DNA of 64,000 nucleotides, taken from contig JAIETF010000002.1 in NCBI GenBank assembly GCA_019745415.1, forward strand, positions 1-64,000, in the 5' to 3' direction. Positions 41,653 to 49,496 of this stretch are shown here, in pieces. Each line of letters begins with the position of its first letter. Position 1 is the stretch's first letter. The DNA comes from Candidatus Obscuribacterales bacterium. Lineage in GTDB: Bacteria > Cyanobacteriota > Vampirovibrionia > Obscuribacterales > Obscuribacteraceae. The translations under genes and the position numbers were made by a program. A model generated the notes under the pieces. It saw only the letters and a program-made list of their open reading frames with translations, had not been told where the DNA came from and did no database searches.

Positions 41653-43231
41653 AATCACGGCGAAGGGCGCAGGCGTCATCAACCTGGATGCTACACATAT
41701 CCAGCTGCGCCTCTTGTATCTTCTCATCAAGCTTCTAGAGACAAGAGAGCGAGCCAATCTGATTGTGGTAAAGCCTCGTCAGATTATGGCGACTACACTC
41801 TTCAATGCGGCTCAGTACAAGATGAGCCAGGACATCGACGGGCTAAAGACTCTAATCCTGACTCACCGAGCCAAGGTAACGACAGAAGTATTTGAAAACC
41901 TCAAGCGCTTTCACGAGCAGATGCCACCGCAATTAGTGCACAAGGCAACACAGCTCAACGATTACAAAATGGCTTTGGCTAACCTGTCCGAGATTGTGAC
42001 AGGTGTCGCCGGCACTGATGCGGGCAGGGGATTCCCGTGCCTTGTCCTGGAGCTGTCAGAGCTCGGACGATACAAGGCAAGACACGTTGCTGACATTCAG
42101 GAAGGCGCAATGCAAGCTCACGCTGCTGCTGAACGCGGCGCGATGATTCTTGCTGACAGCACCAGTGGCGGTGAGGGCAATTATTTCCACGAGATTGCCA
42201 AGGCAGGCTATCGCAACTCAAAAAGCTCTTGGTTTACCGCTTTCTTCGGCTGGCATGAAATGCCTGATTACAGGCTGCCACCCCCCAAGGGCTGGGTGCC
42301 TGATTCAGAAGAAGTGAAAGTCATGCAGATGCTCAAGGCTGATATTGAGCAAATGTACTGGCGCCATGTCGTCTTGCATGATAAGTTGCGCGGCAATCTA
42401 ACCGCCTTCCACCGAGAGTATCCAGCAACTTTCGAGGAAGCTTTTGAGTCCGCTGAAGGCAGACTCATCGACATGGTCGTGTTAATCAACTGTCTAAACT
42501 CACTTACTCGACCGGATGCCTCGCAGCCCTTGATACTGGGTGTCGACCCCGCCGGACAAGGTGACAGAACTGTCTTGGTTCTTCGCCAAGGCTATTACAT
42601 GTTTGACCCGTTAATCTTCAACAAGATGGACGATGTCACCCTGGCGAACATCGTCGACAAAGTGATGGGTGAAAAGAACGTCGACCACTGCTTCATAGAC
42701 ATGGGCTATGGTCACGGTACTTTTAACATTCTGCGCTCCAGAGGGAGACGGAACATAACCGGCGTGCACTTTGGCTCAACTAACTCCGTGCAAAACAAGA
42801 TGCTCTATTTCAACAAAAGAGCTGAGATGGCTGGGCGCTTTCAAGACTGGTGCGAAGAAGGACCGGACGGCATGGGCGGTGTAGCCAGGCTCCCGGACAA
42901 CCCTGAGTTCTTGCGAGATATCAAGATGATTCCAGATTTGGAATACTCAGGCGACCAGCAAAAATTCAAGCTTGCGACGAAGGAAGAAATCAAAGCCGAC
43001 CTGGGCAAGTCGCCTGACTGCTTCGACGCAGCCATTCTCACTTTTGCTGAGACTGTTCACAAGCAAGGCGGTGACTCGGGCATCATTATCGTGCCGCAGC
43101 AGACTTCCTTGCTCCAGACTGAAAACACTTTCCGCGAGCTGTCTCAACAAGGCGGACAGATAATTAATCCCAATTATCGCTTCTATAGCTTTGGCGGTTC
43201 CGGCGGAAATGATTGGCAACAAATCAACTAA
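41576..43231 (+). CDS. terL: Terminase large subunit
   Basis: This 551-residue motor and nuclease packages DNA. The ATPase half has the Walker A position at residues 62-75 (VVKPRQIMATTLF), the Walker B-like CLVLELSELG and the coupling motif ILADSTSGGEGNYFHEI. The nuclease half starts at LILGVDPAGQGDRTVLVL (near residue 322), with the second acidic site in FIDMGYGHGTF and the third near AAILTFAE. The usual Gly of Walker A (R-Q-x-G-x-T-T) is Met71 here. The start has AAGGAGG upstream and lies inside the small subunit gene. Confidence 0.88.
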   Translation: MQTSDTLSKMLRSLRTLPHVAKQYYKITAKGAGVINLDATHIQLRLLYLLIKLLETRERANLIVVKPRQIMATTLFNAAQYKMSQDIDGLKTLILTHRAKVTTEVFENLKRFHEQMPPQLVHKATQLNDYKMALANLSEIVTGVAGTDAGRGFPCLVLELSELGRYKARHVADIQEGAMQAHAAAERGAMILADSTSGGEGNYFHEIAKAGYRNSKSSWFTAFFGWHEMPDYRLPPPKGWVPDSEEVKVMQMLKADIEQMYWRHVVLHDKLRGNLTAFHREYPATFEEAFESAEGRLIDMVVLINCLNSLTRPDASQPLILGVDPAGQGDRTVLVLRQGYYMFDPLIFNKMDDVTLANIVDKVMGEKNVDHCFIDMGYGHGTFNILRSRGRRNITGVHFGSTNSVQNKMLYFNKRAEMAGRFQDWCEEGPDGMGGVARLPDNPEFLRDIKMIPDLEYSGDQQKFKLATKEEIKADLGKSPDCFDAAILTFAETVHKQGGDSGIIIVPQQTSLLQTENTFRELSQQGGQIINPNYRFYSFGGSGGNDWQQIN

Positions 43232-43242
43232 GCGTTATAGTA
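43213..43242 (+). promoter_or_regulatory. Promoter with operator palindrome (site 3) at the end of terL
   Basis: TTGGCA (43213-43218), a 17-base spacer and TATAGT (43236-43241) form a good promoter inside the last codons of terL. AACTA-AGCGTTA-TAGTA (43226-43242) overlaps its minus-10 box. It would drive the genes from 43295 (portal and scaffold operon). Confidence 0.6.
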
Positions 43243-43294
43243 AGGCGGGACGAACCTGAAACGCAATACGTATTTCTAATAGAGAGGGAGAAGC

Positions 43295-43864
43295 ATGACA
43301 GACTCAGAATACATACTCGCAGAGTTCAAGGGCACTTATCGAGCACCGGAGCCGAACGGTCAGCGCGACTTGAACGTGACAAAGCCTTTTCACGTTGCAG
43401 TGAAGATGGACCGGTCAGTCTTGACCGACGACAGAGTGCTCGGTCTCAAAGGTTTGTTTGCGACCTACTACCGCGAGTTTGTTCGTCGCGCCTACCCGGA
43501 CATGATCGACCTGTATTTCTTCGATTTGGTGCAAGCCACCGAACTTGATGGCACTGTCATCGAGAATCCAAAAGCGCTTTCGTTTGATAATCTCATTGCT
43601 TACATTCAGAAGAAGCGCTATCCGATCAACACCACTTTGTACGCTCCAGCAGAGCTCAGAAATGAAGTGCTGCTCTACGAGCGTGACAAAGACGGACAGC
43701 AACACCTAGAAAGCCTGCGCACTAAGATGCGCGGTTCTGAATTGGCTGTTGCCGCAAAACTGCAGAACTTAGATGACGTGCTTGTTGTACTGACTCCTTC
43801 TTCTGCGTCAGCTGATTCGCTAGAAGATTTGCTTGCCCCAGCGGGTCGAGCAAAGAAAAAGTAA
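43295..43864 (+). CDS. Phage protein before the portal, unknown
   Basis: The 189-residue product starts at an ATG with GAGGGAGAAG upstream. It has mixed alpha/beta character (FHVAVKMDRSVL, FATYYREFVRRAYPDM, IAYIQKKRYPINTTLY) and a Lys-rich end. No family recognised. The position between terminase and portal suggests a virion or packaging accessory. Confidence 0.55.
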   Translation: MTDSEYILAEFKGTYRAPEPNGQRDLNVTKPFHVAVKMDRSVLTDDRVLGLKGLFATYYREFVRRAYPDMIDLYFFDLVQATELDGTVIENPKALSFDNLIAYIQKKRYPINTTLYAPAELRNEVLLYERDKDGQQHLESLRTKMRGSELAVAAKLQNLDDVLVVLTPSSASADSLEDLLAPAGRAKKK

Positions 43865-43874
43865 GGAGGGCTCT

Positions 43875-44153
43875 ATGTCCAGAAGACCGCCAAGCAGTTC
43901 AGGAATGATGGAGCAGCTAATGTTGCAAAACATGATGCGGCAACAGCAGCTCCAGCAAGAGCAGTCTGCCTATTCAGCGGAAGCTGAACGGCAGAGGCGA
44001 GCCGCTGAAGAGCGTGTCGCAGCTCAGCAGGCAGCTCTTGATGCAAGCGTCAAAGGCGCAATAGGCAAGCCTGTGACGCTCGGCACATTGCTGACCAGCA
44101 ACAGCGGTCTCCTGGGCAACCCCGTTCTAAGTCTGCAAAAGCTAAGCGGGTGA
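43875..44153 (+). CDS. Small coiled-coil phage protein
   Basis: I choose ATG 43875 (92 residues) because AGGAGGG lies 7 bases upstream. It is Gln/Met-rich (QLMLQNMMRQQQLQQEQ), then a helical coil (AEAERQRRAAEERVAAQQAAL) and a GKPVTLGTLLTSN tail. It is likely a virion-associated or portal accessory protein; no family recognised. It ends 4 bases before the portal gene. Confidence 0.5.
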   Translation: MSRRPPSSSGMMEQLMLQNMMRQQQLQQEQSAYSAEAERQRRAAEERVAAQQAALDASVKGAIGKPVTLGTLLTSNSGLLGNPVLSLQKLSG

Positions 44154-44157
44154 TTCT

Positions 44158-45900
44158 ATGCAAGATCGCGTCAAAGCTCTACTCAAGCGAAACGAAGACT
44201 TAAAGAAACAGCGGCAATACTGGTTTCCGCTCTACGAAGCTTTGGCGCGATACGTCTTTCAGCGCAAGCAGAACTTCACGACCGACAGAGCTGAAGGACC
44301 TTTTCTGCTTAACCAGGTCTATGACTCGACAGCTATTCATGCGGCTCACATGATGGCGAGCTCCATCCTGGGGCAAGTCTGGCCCAACCCGTTTGAAAGC
44401 TTTGAGTTTGTTCCTCAAGTGGCTCAAGAAGACGCGGTCTTCAGTGATGCGTTCGACATGATGACCACTGTGAATGAGGTCATGCCAGCAAACCTGGCAA
44501 TCCCTGAAGCGGGCGTCATGACTTCTTTTGGGGAAGCTATACTAGATGCCGTAGTATTTGGCACTGGCGGCATTGTCGTTCAAGAGACAGGTGACATCAA
44601 GGTTCCAATCGTCTGCAAAGCTGTCGACGCAAAGTGCGCGTCCTACGCGGAGAACGAGCACGGTCAGATCGACACTGTCTATCAAGAAAAAGAATTTACG
44701 GTGGCGACACTCGTCCAGCGATACGGACTGGAGAACGTCAGCGAGAAAATCCGAAAATTATACGAGGCGCCGGACGGCAAGCACCTCGACGAGAAAGTAA
44801 AAGTCCTACATGTCATCGAGCCCCGGCGCGAGCGCAACCCGCTCAAGCTGGGCAATCAAGATATGCCTTTTGCGTCGATTCATATCGAGATCGACCAAAA
44901 GCACCTCTTGCTTGAGAGCGGCTATGAAGAGAACCCGGTGATTATTTTTCGATTTTGGAAGAACGTCGGCGAAGTACTCGGACGCTCGCCCGCTATGGAT
45001 GCGCTTGCAGATATCCGCGCCCTGAACAAGCTTGTCGAGATTTTTGAGAAGACCGGCGAGATGGGATTAGACCCGCCGAAGTTGGTTGCCACTGATGACA
45101 TTGTCGGCGCGGGCAAAATACCGTGGGGACCGGGCGCGTGGATCGCGACACATAAGTCAGGTCTCACCGGCACAGATAAGGGCGGCAGAGCAATCGAGCC
45201 GGTAATGACTGTGACAAATCCGTCATGGGCAATTCAGCAAATCTCAAATCTGAGAGATAACATCCAGCAGTATTTTATGCTGGACAAGCTGACTGACTTG
45301 AGCAACCGCTCCAGGCAGACTTTAGGCGAAGCCAATATCAGAAACGAGCTCAGGCAGTTCATGACTGGACCAATGCTGACTCGCTTGATAGTTGAGCTTG
45401 TTGGTCCGTTCTTAGACCGCTGCTTTAATATTCTGCTCCAGCTCGGCGCCTTTGGCGTGATCGAGGGCAGCCGCCAGGACATGCAACTCCAGATGGCAGG
45501 CATTTCGCCTAAGTACATCTCGCAAGATTTCATGATGCACCGCATGGGCGGACTGAAGGGCTATCGCATTAACTATATCTCGCCCGCTGCTCGACTCATG
45601 AAGCTGGAAGAAGCGCAAGGCTTAGACAGCCTGACTCAATTCGTGTTGATGCTCGCACAAGTGCAACCGGATGTAGTGCACAATTTCGACTTTGACGAAG
45701 CGGTGCGGACACGGCAGCGGCTATCGGGTGCGAGCCAAAAAATCTTGCGGTCTCCCGCAAAAGTTCGGCAGCTGCGCGAGCAAGCAGCTGCTGCACAAGC
45801 GCAGCAAATGCAGGTTGCGCAGGAAATGGGACAAGCCTCGACTTTTGCCGAGGCAGCAAAAGGAGTGAAGGACATTGGCGCAGCTGGACTCAATCTCTGA
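44158..45900 (+). CDS. Portal protein (T7 gp8-like head-to-tail connector)
   Basis: The 580-residue protein starts with a charged helix and QYWFPLYEALARYVFQRKQN, then DSTAIHAAHMMASSILGQVWP, the conserved start of podovirus head-to-tail connecting proteins. The body has the expected alternation of strands and helices, including NVGEVLGRSPAMDALADIRALNKL and NRSRQTLGEANIRNELRQFM. Its C-terminus is a Gln/Ala-rich helix (QAAAAQAQQMQ), probably in the portal barrel. T7 gp8 has 536 residues. The next gene overlaps by 26 bases. Confidence 0.85.
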   Translation: MQDRVKALLKRNEDLKKQRQYWFPLYEALARYVFQRKQNFTTDRAEGPFLLNQVYDSTAIHAAHMMASSILGQVWPNPFESFEFVPQVAQEDAVFSDAFDMMTTVNEVMPANLAIPEAGVMTSFGEAILDAVVFGTGGIVVQETGDIKVPIVCKAVDAKCASYAENEHGQIDTVYQEKEFTVATLVQRYGLENVSEKIRKLYEAPDGKHLDEKVKVLHVIEPRRERNPLKLGNQDMPFASIHIEIDQKHLLLESGYEENPVIIFRFWKNVGEVLGRSPAMDALADIRALNKLVEIFEKTGEMGLDPPKLVATDDIVGAGKIPWGPGAWIATHKSGLTGTDKGGRAIEPVMTVTNPSWAIQQISNLRDNIQQYFMLDKLTDLSNRSRQTLGEANIRNELRQFMTGPMLTRLIVELVGPFLDRCFNILLQLGAFGVIEGSRQDMQLQMAGISPKYISQDFMMHRMGGLKGYRINYISPAARLMKLEEAQGLDSLTQFVLMLAQVQPDVVHNFDFDEAVRTRQRLSGASQKILRSPAKVRQLREQAAAAQAQQMQVAQEMGQASTFAEAAKGVKDIGAAGLNL

Positions 45901-46171
45901 GAATCACCTAGACAGGATGCTCATGCTTAAGGCGGTGTCAGAGACACCGGCGGGCATCGAGCTGCTTCGCTGGATTTGCCAGCTTAGCGGGTTCAACCGG
46001 TCGAGCTGCTCCCTGGAAGAAGCTGCCCGAAGAGATATATGGCTCACTCTACGCCAGTTCATGCCCGTTGAAAGGCTGAGCGAAGTAGAGCACCACGAAC
46101 TGAGAGAGACACAACAGCAATTAAGAGAGCTTCTAATTGCTTCACAAGAGGTGAACTTAAATGGAGATTAA
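45875..46171 (+). CDS. Bbp19-like small phage protein
   Basis: The 98-residue product has TPAGIELLRWICQLSGFNRSS and EAARRDIWLTLRQF, similar to Bbp19-type proteins (GR-VL-LL...C-F and EGRR-VG), which lie next to the portal and scaffold in several podoviruses. It overlaps the portal and scaffold genes at both ends. Its role is unknown. Confidence 0.5.
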   Translation: MAQLDSISENHLDRMLMLKAVSETPAGIELLRWICQLSGFNRSSCSLEEAARRDIWLTLRQFMPVERLSEVEHHELRETQQQLRELLIASQEVNLNGD

Positions 46172-47069
46172 TGCCACCCCGGCTGGATACAGCATGGGAA
46201 TTGACATCGACAAGCCAACAGCACCGCCGCCGGCACCAGCAACAAATGCAGGAGAGCCGCCGGCAGGGACTAAGTCTTTTCTAGACTCCGTGCCGGAAGA
46301 GTACAGATCGAAAGAGTGGCTTACCAATTTTGCTAAGACTGAAAATCCGCTCGGCGAGATCCTGAAGTCTTACGATAATCAGCTGGGCTTGATCGGAAGA
46401 AAAAGCGAAGGCATCAAGGTTCCCGGCGAAGGTGCAACCGCAGACGACTGGGCAGCCTTCCACAAAGCTATCGGCGTTCCCGAGTCACCGGATAAGTACG
46501 AGTACGCACCGCCTACGGTGAAAGACGAGCTGAAAGAATACTTCAAGCCGGACGACAATTTGCTCAAGCACATGAAAGAAGCTGCGCTGAAAGCAGGTGT
46601 AAGACCGGAAGGCTTCAAGGTACTAGCCGAGGCACTTGACAACTATTATGTCGGCGAGCTTGACAAAGCGCTTGGCTCGACAAACCAAATGCTCGCTGAC
46701 CTGGAGAACAAGTTCAAGCAGAAATTTGGCGAGCGCTCCGACCAGGTCTTGAACGGTTGGCAGAAGTCTTTTGAAGCGATGCCGGCAGAGTCAAAAACGG
46801 TGATCGAGTCTCTCGATCCGCGAGTGAAAGTAGTCTTGGCAGATGCCTGGGAGACATTCGCTAAGAAGTATATTCGCGAAGATAAGCTCGATCTGAATGT
46901 CCCCAACCTGGGCAGTGCGATGACAGAAGCTGAGTACGGCGAAGAGTTCAAGAGACTATTTGCTGCAACCAGATCTGCACAGCCGGGAACCGCCGCACAC
47001 ATCGAAGCAGAGCAAAAATTGGAGGCGCTCAGGAAGAAAGGCGCCATGCTGTTTCAGTCCAAAATTTAA
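46161..47069 (+). CDS. Capsid assembly scaffolding protein
   Basis: The 302-residue, acidic, mostly helical protein is close in size to T7 gp9 (307). FLDSVPEEYRSKEWLTNFAK, then YDNQLGLIGRKSEGIKVPGE and WAAFHKAIGVPESPDKYEY are common in phage scaffold and head-assembly proteins. The C-terminal helix with AEQKLEALRKKGAML would bind the capsid. It is the last gene before a terminator and precedes the capsid gene. Confidence 0.75.
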   Translation: MEINATPAGYSMGIDIDKPTAPPPAPATNAGEPPAGTKSFLDSVPEEYRSKEWLTNFAKTENPLGEILKSYDNQLGLIGRKSEGIKVPGEGATADDWAAFHKAIGVPESPDKYEYAPPTVKDELKEYFKPDDNLLKHMKEAALKAGVRPEGFKVLAEALDNYYVGELDKALGSTNQMLADLENKFKQKFGERSDQVLNGWQKSFEAMPAESKTVIESLDPRVKVVLADAWETFAKKYIREDKLDLNVPNLGSAMTEAEYGEEFKRLFAATRSAQPGTAAHIEAEQKLEALRKKGAMLFQSKI

Positions 47070-47102
47070 CAGAGCGTAGACCACACTACGATAGACTCCT
47101 GG

Positions 47103-47138
47103 CAAAGAGGCTCTCTGAAAAGAGGGCTTCTTTGTTTT
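47103..47138 (+). terminator. Rho-independent terminator between scaffold and capsid
   Basis: CAAAGAGGCTCTC (47103-47115) pairs with GAGGGCTTCTTTG (47122-47134), 13 base pairs including two wobbles, followed by TTTTAG. It separates the scaffold operon from the capsid promoter. Confidence 0.8.
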
Positions 47139-47144
47139 AGGGTG

Positions 47145-47182
47145 TTGACAAAGTTGTGCTAGCTCTACTATCTTTTGTAGCA
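47145..47182 (+). promoter_or_regulatory. Capsid gene promoter with operator-like palindrome (site 4)
   Basis: A perfect TTGACA (47145-47150) is followed by TACTA-TCTTTTG-TAGCA (47166-47182), a one-mismatch copy of the operator motif. Possible minus-10 hexamers are TATCTT (47169-47174, 18-base spacer) or TACTAT (47166-47171, 15-base spacer). The capsid gene starts 115 bases later, after a structured leader. Confidence 0.6.
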
Positions 47183-47259
47183 GATAGGACAACCGCTAGT
47201 CGATCCCGTCTCACAGGTGGTGGTATCCCACAAGAGGCATCCGGTGGACCGGGGACTGT

Positions 47260-47287
47260 CTCGAAAAAGACGACACGTTTTTTCGAG
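47260..47287 (+). promoter_or_regulatory. Leader hairpin covering the capsid ribosome site
   Basis: CTCGAAAAA (47260-47268) pairs with TTTTTCGAG (47279-47287), with an inner ACG/CGT extension. The Shine-Dalgarno GAGG (47285-47288) of the capsid gene lies mostly within the descending arm, so folding would reduce access for ribosomes. It may time or limit capsid translation, or stabilise the 5' end of the message. Confidence 0.6.
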
Positions 47288-47297
47288 GTAGAAAAAC

Positions 47298-48197
47298 ATG
47301 CCTGAAATTTTAGCAACCATGTCCTCGCAGTACGTGACCGAGTTTGGACAGATGGTCCACGTGCTTGCCCAGGAAAAAATGTCCAAGCTGATGCCCTACG
47401 TCAAAATGACCGACTTTTCGGGCGAAGACTTTGGATACAACCGGTTCGGTATTGTTGCCGACCAAGAAATCGTTCAGCGCTTTCAGCCTATCCAGCTGCA
47501 AGACGTTGGTTACGACAGACGCTGGATGGCTCCGCGTTATTTCGCTGTGGCTCTCGGCATCGACGGGAAAGACATCGACAAGATGGGCAGAAATCCTTCG
47601 CCTGAGCTTGTCGAGGCTTGCGTCAATGCGCTTTCCAGGCGCAGAGACAAAAGCATCTACGAAGCTGGCTTCGCTGATGTGCGCGTAGGCAAGAGCGCTG
47701 CTGCCACCACCTTAGTCACTTTCGCTAACGACGGTGGTCAGACTATTGATGCTACCGGTGGTTTCGGTCTCTCGACTCTGAAGACCATCAAGCGCAACTT
47801 CGTCGATAGCGCTGTTGCCACTGATGTTGAAGTGAACACCGCTTTGACTGTCGACGGCAAACGTATCGAAGCTCTAATGGGCGAGACCGCCTTGACCAGC
47901 TTCGACTACAACACTGAGAAGCCTTTGGTCAAAGGTTCGATGGCTAATGCCTACGGCATGAGTTTGATTCCTTACGCCAGCGCTTCGCAAGACCCGTTGC
48001 TCGTCGCCGCTTCTGGTGAAAGGAACCTGCTTGCTCTCGCGCAAGAAGGCATCGTCTTCGCTAAAGGTGTAATCAACGTGCGAATCGAGAAGCGTCCTGA
48101 CATGTTTAACAGCCCGATCCAGATCGTGGCTGAAATGGCTGTCGCTGCTCTTCGCACCGAAGGCGCCCGAGTTCAGAAAATCCGCGTAGCGGCCTAA
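47298..48197 (+). CDS. Major capsid protein
   Basis: The 299-residue protein is at the major capsid position, after scaffold. It begins with a helix (EFGQMVHVLAQEKMSKLMPY), then DFGYNRFGIVADQEIVQRFQ and DRRWMAPRYFAVALGIDGKD; this and ALSRRRDKSIYEAGF fit the HK97-like Phage_capsid_2 family. It ends in the beta-rich P domain (GVINVRIEKRPDMFNSPIQIVAEM). It has its own strong promoter and leader, as expected for the most abundant phage protein. Confidence 0.82.
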   Translation: MPEILATMSSQYVTEFGQMVHVLAQEKMSKLMPYVKMTDFSGEDFGYNRFGIVADQEIVQRFQPIQLQDVGYDRRWMAPRYFAVALGIDGKDIDKMGRNPSPELVEACVNALSRRRDKSIYEAGFADVRVGKSAAATTLVTFANDGGQTIDATGGFGLSTLKTIKRNFVDSAVATDVEVNTALTVDGKRIEALMGETALTSFDYNTEKPLVKGSMANAYGMSLIPYASASQDPLLVAASGERNLLALAQEGIVFAKGVINVRIEKRPDMFNSPIQIVAEMAVAALRTEGARVQKIRVAA

Positions 48198-48226
48198 TCA
48201 AACCGTCTTACGGTTAAGGAGGTAGA

Positions 48227-48751
48227 ATGGCTGTAATCAACGAAGCGGACGACATTTTTGTATTTCCGCAACACGCTGCCCAAATTGGCGGCAAACGAGT
48301 AATTGAAACTGTTCGCGTCATTAGCATTGCTGCTGCTGACGACGATGGTTCCAAGTACTTCATGGCTGAAGTGCCGGGAACTGCTGTGCTTGAGAGAATC
48401 GAGCTGGAAGGTCCCGCTATCACTGGTGCCAGTGACTACGACGTGGGCTTCTACGACGTTAATGGCAACGTGATCATCAAGGACAAATTGGCTGACAATC
48501 TGGATCTGTCCAGCGTTACCGGTCTGCCAACCGGTCCTACTGGTGACGCTGTCAGGCAAGCCATGACCAACTTGGCTCTGGCTGACGCGATCAAGTCTGT
48601 TGCCGAGCTCGCTGGTCATGTTGTGAAAGCACTGCCCGCACCCGCTGAAACTCGCGCAAAAGAAAAATACCGAATCGTTCTGACAGCTAACACTGCTGGC
48701 AGCGCCGCCGGTACTTTGATTGCAAGAGTCAGATACTTGATGGAACCTTAA
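48227..48751 (+). CDS. Phage head protein, probably decoration or structural
   Basis: The 174-residue product has a very strong ribosome site (AAGGAGG). It contains a beta-rich core (IETVRVISIAAADDDGSKYF, AVLERIELEGPAITGASDYD, VNGNVIIKDK) and a helical segment (TNLALADAIKSVAELAGHVV). Co-transcribed with the capsid gene and followed by a terminator, it is probably an abundant capsid decoration or adaptor protein. No named family recognised. Confidence 0.55.
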   Translation: MAVINEADDIFVFPQHAAQIGGKRVIETVRVISIAAADDDGSKYFMAEVPGTAVLERIELEGPAITGASDYDVGFYDVNGNVIIKDKLADNLDLSSVTGLPTGPTGDAVRQAMTNLALADAIKSVAELAGHVVKALPAPAETRAKEKYRIVLTANTAGSAAGTLIARVRYLMEP

Positions 48752-48778
48752 GTTTCATTCGGTCCCTCTCCGGTGAAG

Positions 48779-48809
48779 AAAAGCCCTGCTTGAAAAGAGT
48801 GGGGCTTTT
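48779..48809 (+). terminator. Rho-independent terminator after the capsid operon
   Basis: AAAAGCCC (48779-48786) pairs with GGGCTTTT (48802-48809) and is followed by CTTTAT. It lies 28 bases after the stop codon of the gene at 48227. Confidence 0.75.
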
Positions 48810-48819
48810 CTTTATGCTC

Positions 48820-48836
48820 TATTATGTCGAGTAGTA
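48820..48836 (+). promoter_or_regulatory. Operator-like palindrome (site 5) before the tail tube A gene
   Basis: TATTA-TGTCGAG-TAGTA (48820-48836) is a one-mismatch copy of the motif and contains TATTAT (48820-48825) as a possible minus-10 box. I see no clear minus-35. The tail gene starts 16 bases later. Confidence 0.5.
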
Positions 48837-48851
48837 GGAAGAGGTCGCGAA

Positions 48852-49496
48852 GTGGACAAGTTGTCAATTATCAATCGAGCTCTCGGCATGATCGGCTGTC
48901 CGCCAATCACTTCGCCCGAAGCGCCAGTAAGCAAAGAGGGCAAGCATCTTGTCGGCATTTTCGACCAGTGCAGAAGGGAGCTGCTCAGGCGATACCCTTG
49001 GAACTTCGCTGAAGTCTGGACCGAGGTCGAGCGGACCACGGCGCCAGCTTTCTATTACACCGATGCGTATTCGCTGCCTCCGCAGTTTCTGCGCTTGTTG
49101 TGGGTGGGCGACTTTGAGAGACCGCTTGTTGATTATCGCTTGCTGCTGCAACCGGAGCCGGATAATCGCAGGGTGATCGCCTGCAATAACTCAAGTGCGC
49201 CTAAGATGAAAATTGGCTATACAGCTGACATAACGCTGTATCCGCTTTGGGACCCGCTCGCAATTAAGTCTTTCGCAATCTGGCTCGCCCTGGACGCGGC
49301 AAAGAATATTACCGGGCAAGATTCGCAGATCTCAAGCCTATTGAAGCTTTTAAGTGAAGAGCTCAAGGACGCCGTTGCAGTGGACGGACAAGAGCAGGCA
49401 ATCAGAGAGATGACCTGGAGCAACGTGCAAAATGCAAGAGACCAGGCGCAGTTTGGAGCCGGTTTTGGTTTTGCCGATGTGCGAGGTTTCTACTAA
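48852..49496 (+). CDS. Tail tubular protein A (T7 gp11-like)
   Basis: The 214-residue protein starts at GTG 48852 (GAGG 8 bases upstream) with LSIINRALGMIGCPPITSP, the usual start of gp11-like head-tail adaptors, followed by CRRELLRRYPWNFAEV and YSLPPQFLRLLWV. T7 gp11 has 196 residues. It forms the upper tail tube and binds the portal. The following gene starts in its last bases (one-base overlap). Confidence 0.8.
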   Translation: MDKLSIINRALGMIGCPPITSPEAPVSKEGKHLVGIFDQCRRELLRRYPWNFAEVWTEVERTTAPAFYYTDAYSLPPQFLRLLWVGDFERPLVDYRLLLQPEPDNRRVIACNNSSAPKMKIGYTADITLYPLWDPLAIKSFAIWLALDAAKNITGQDSQISSLLKLLSEELKDAVAVDGQEQAIREMTWSNVQNARDQAQFGAGFGFADVRGFY

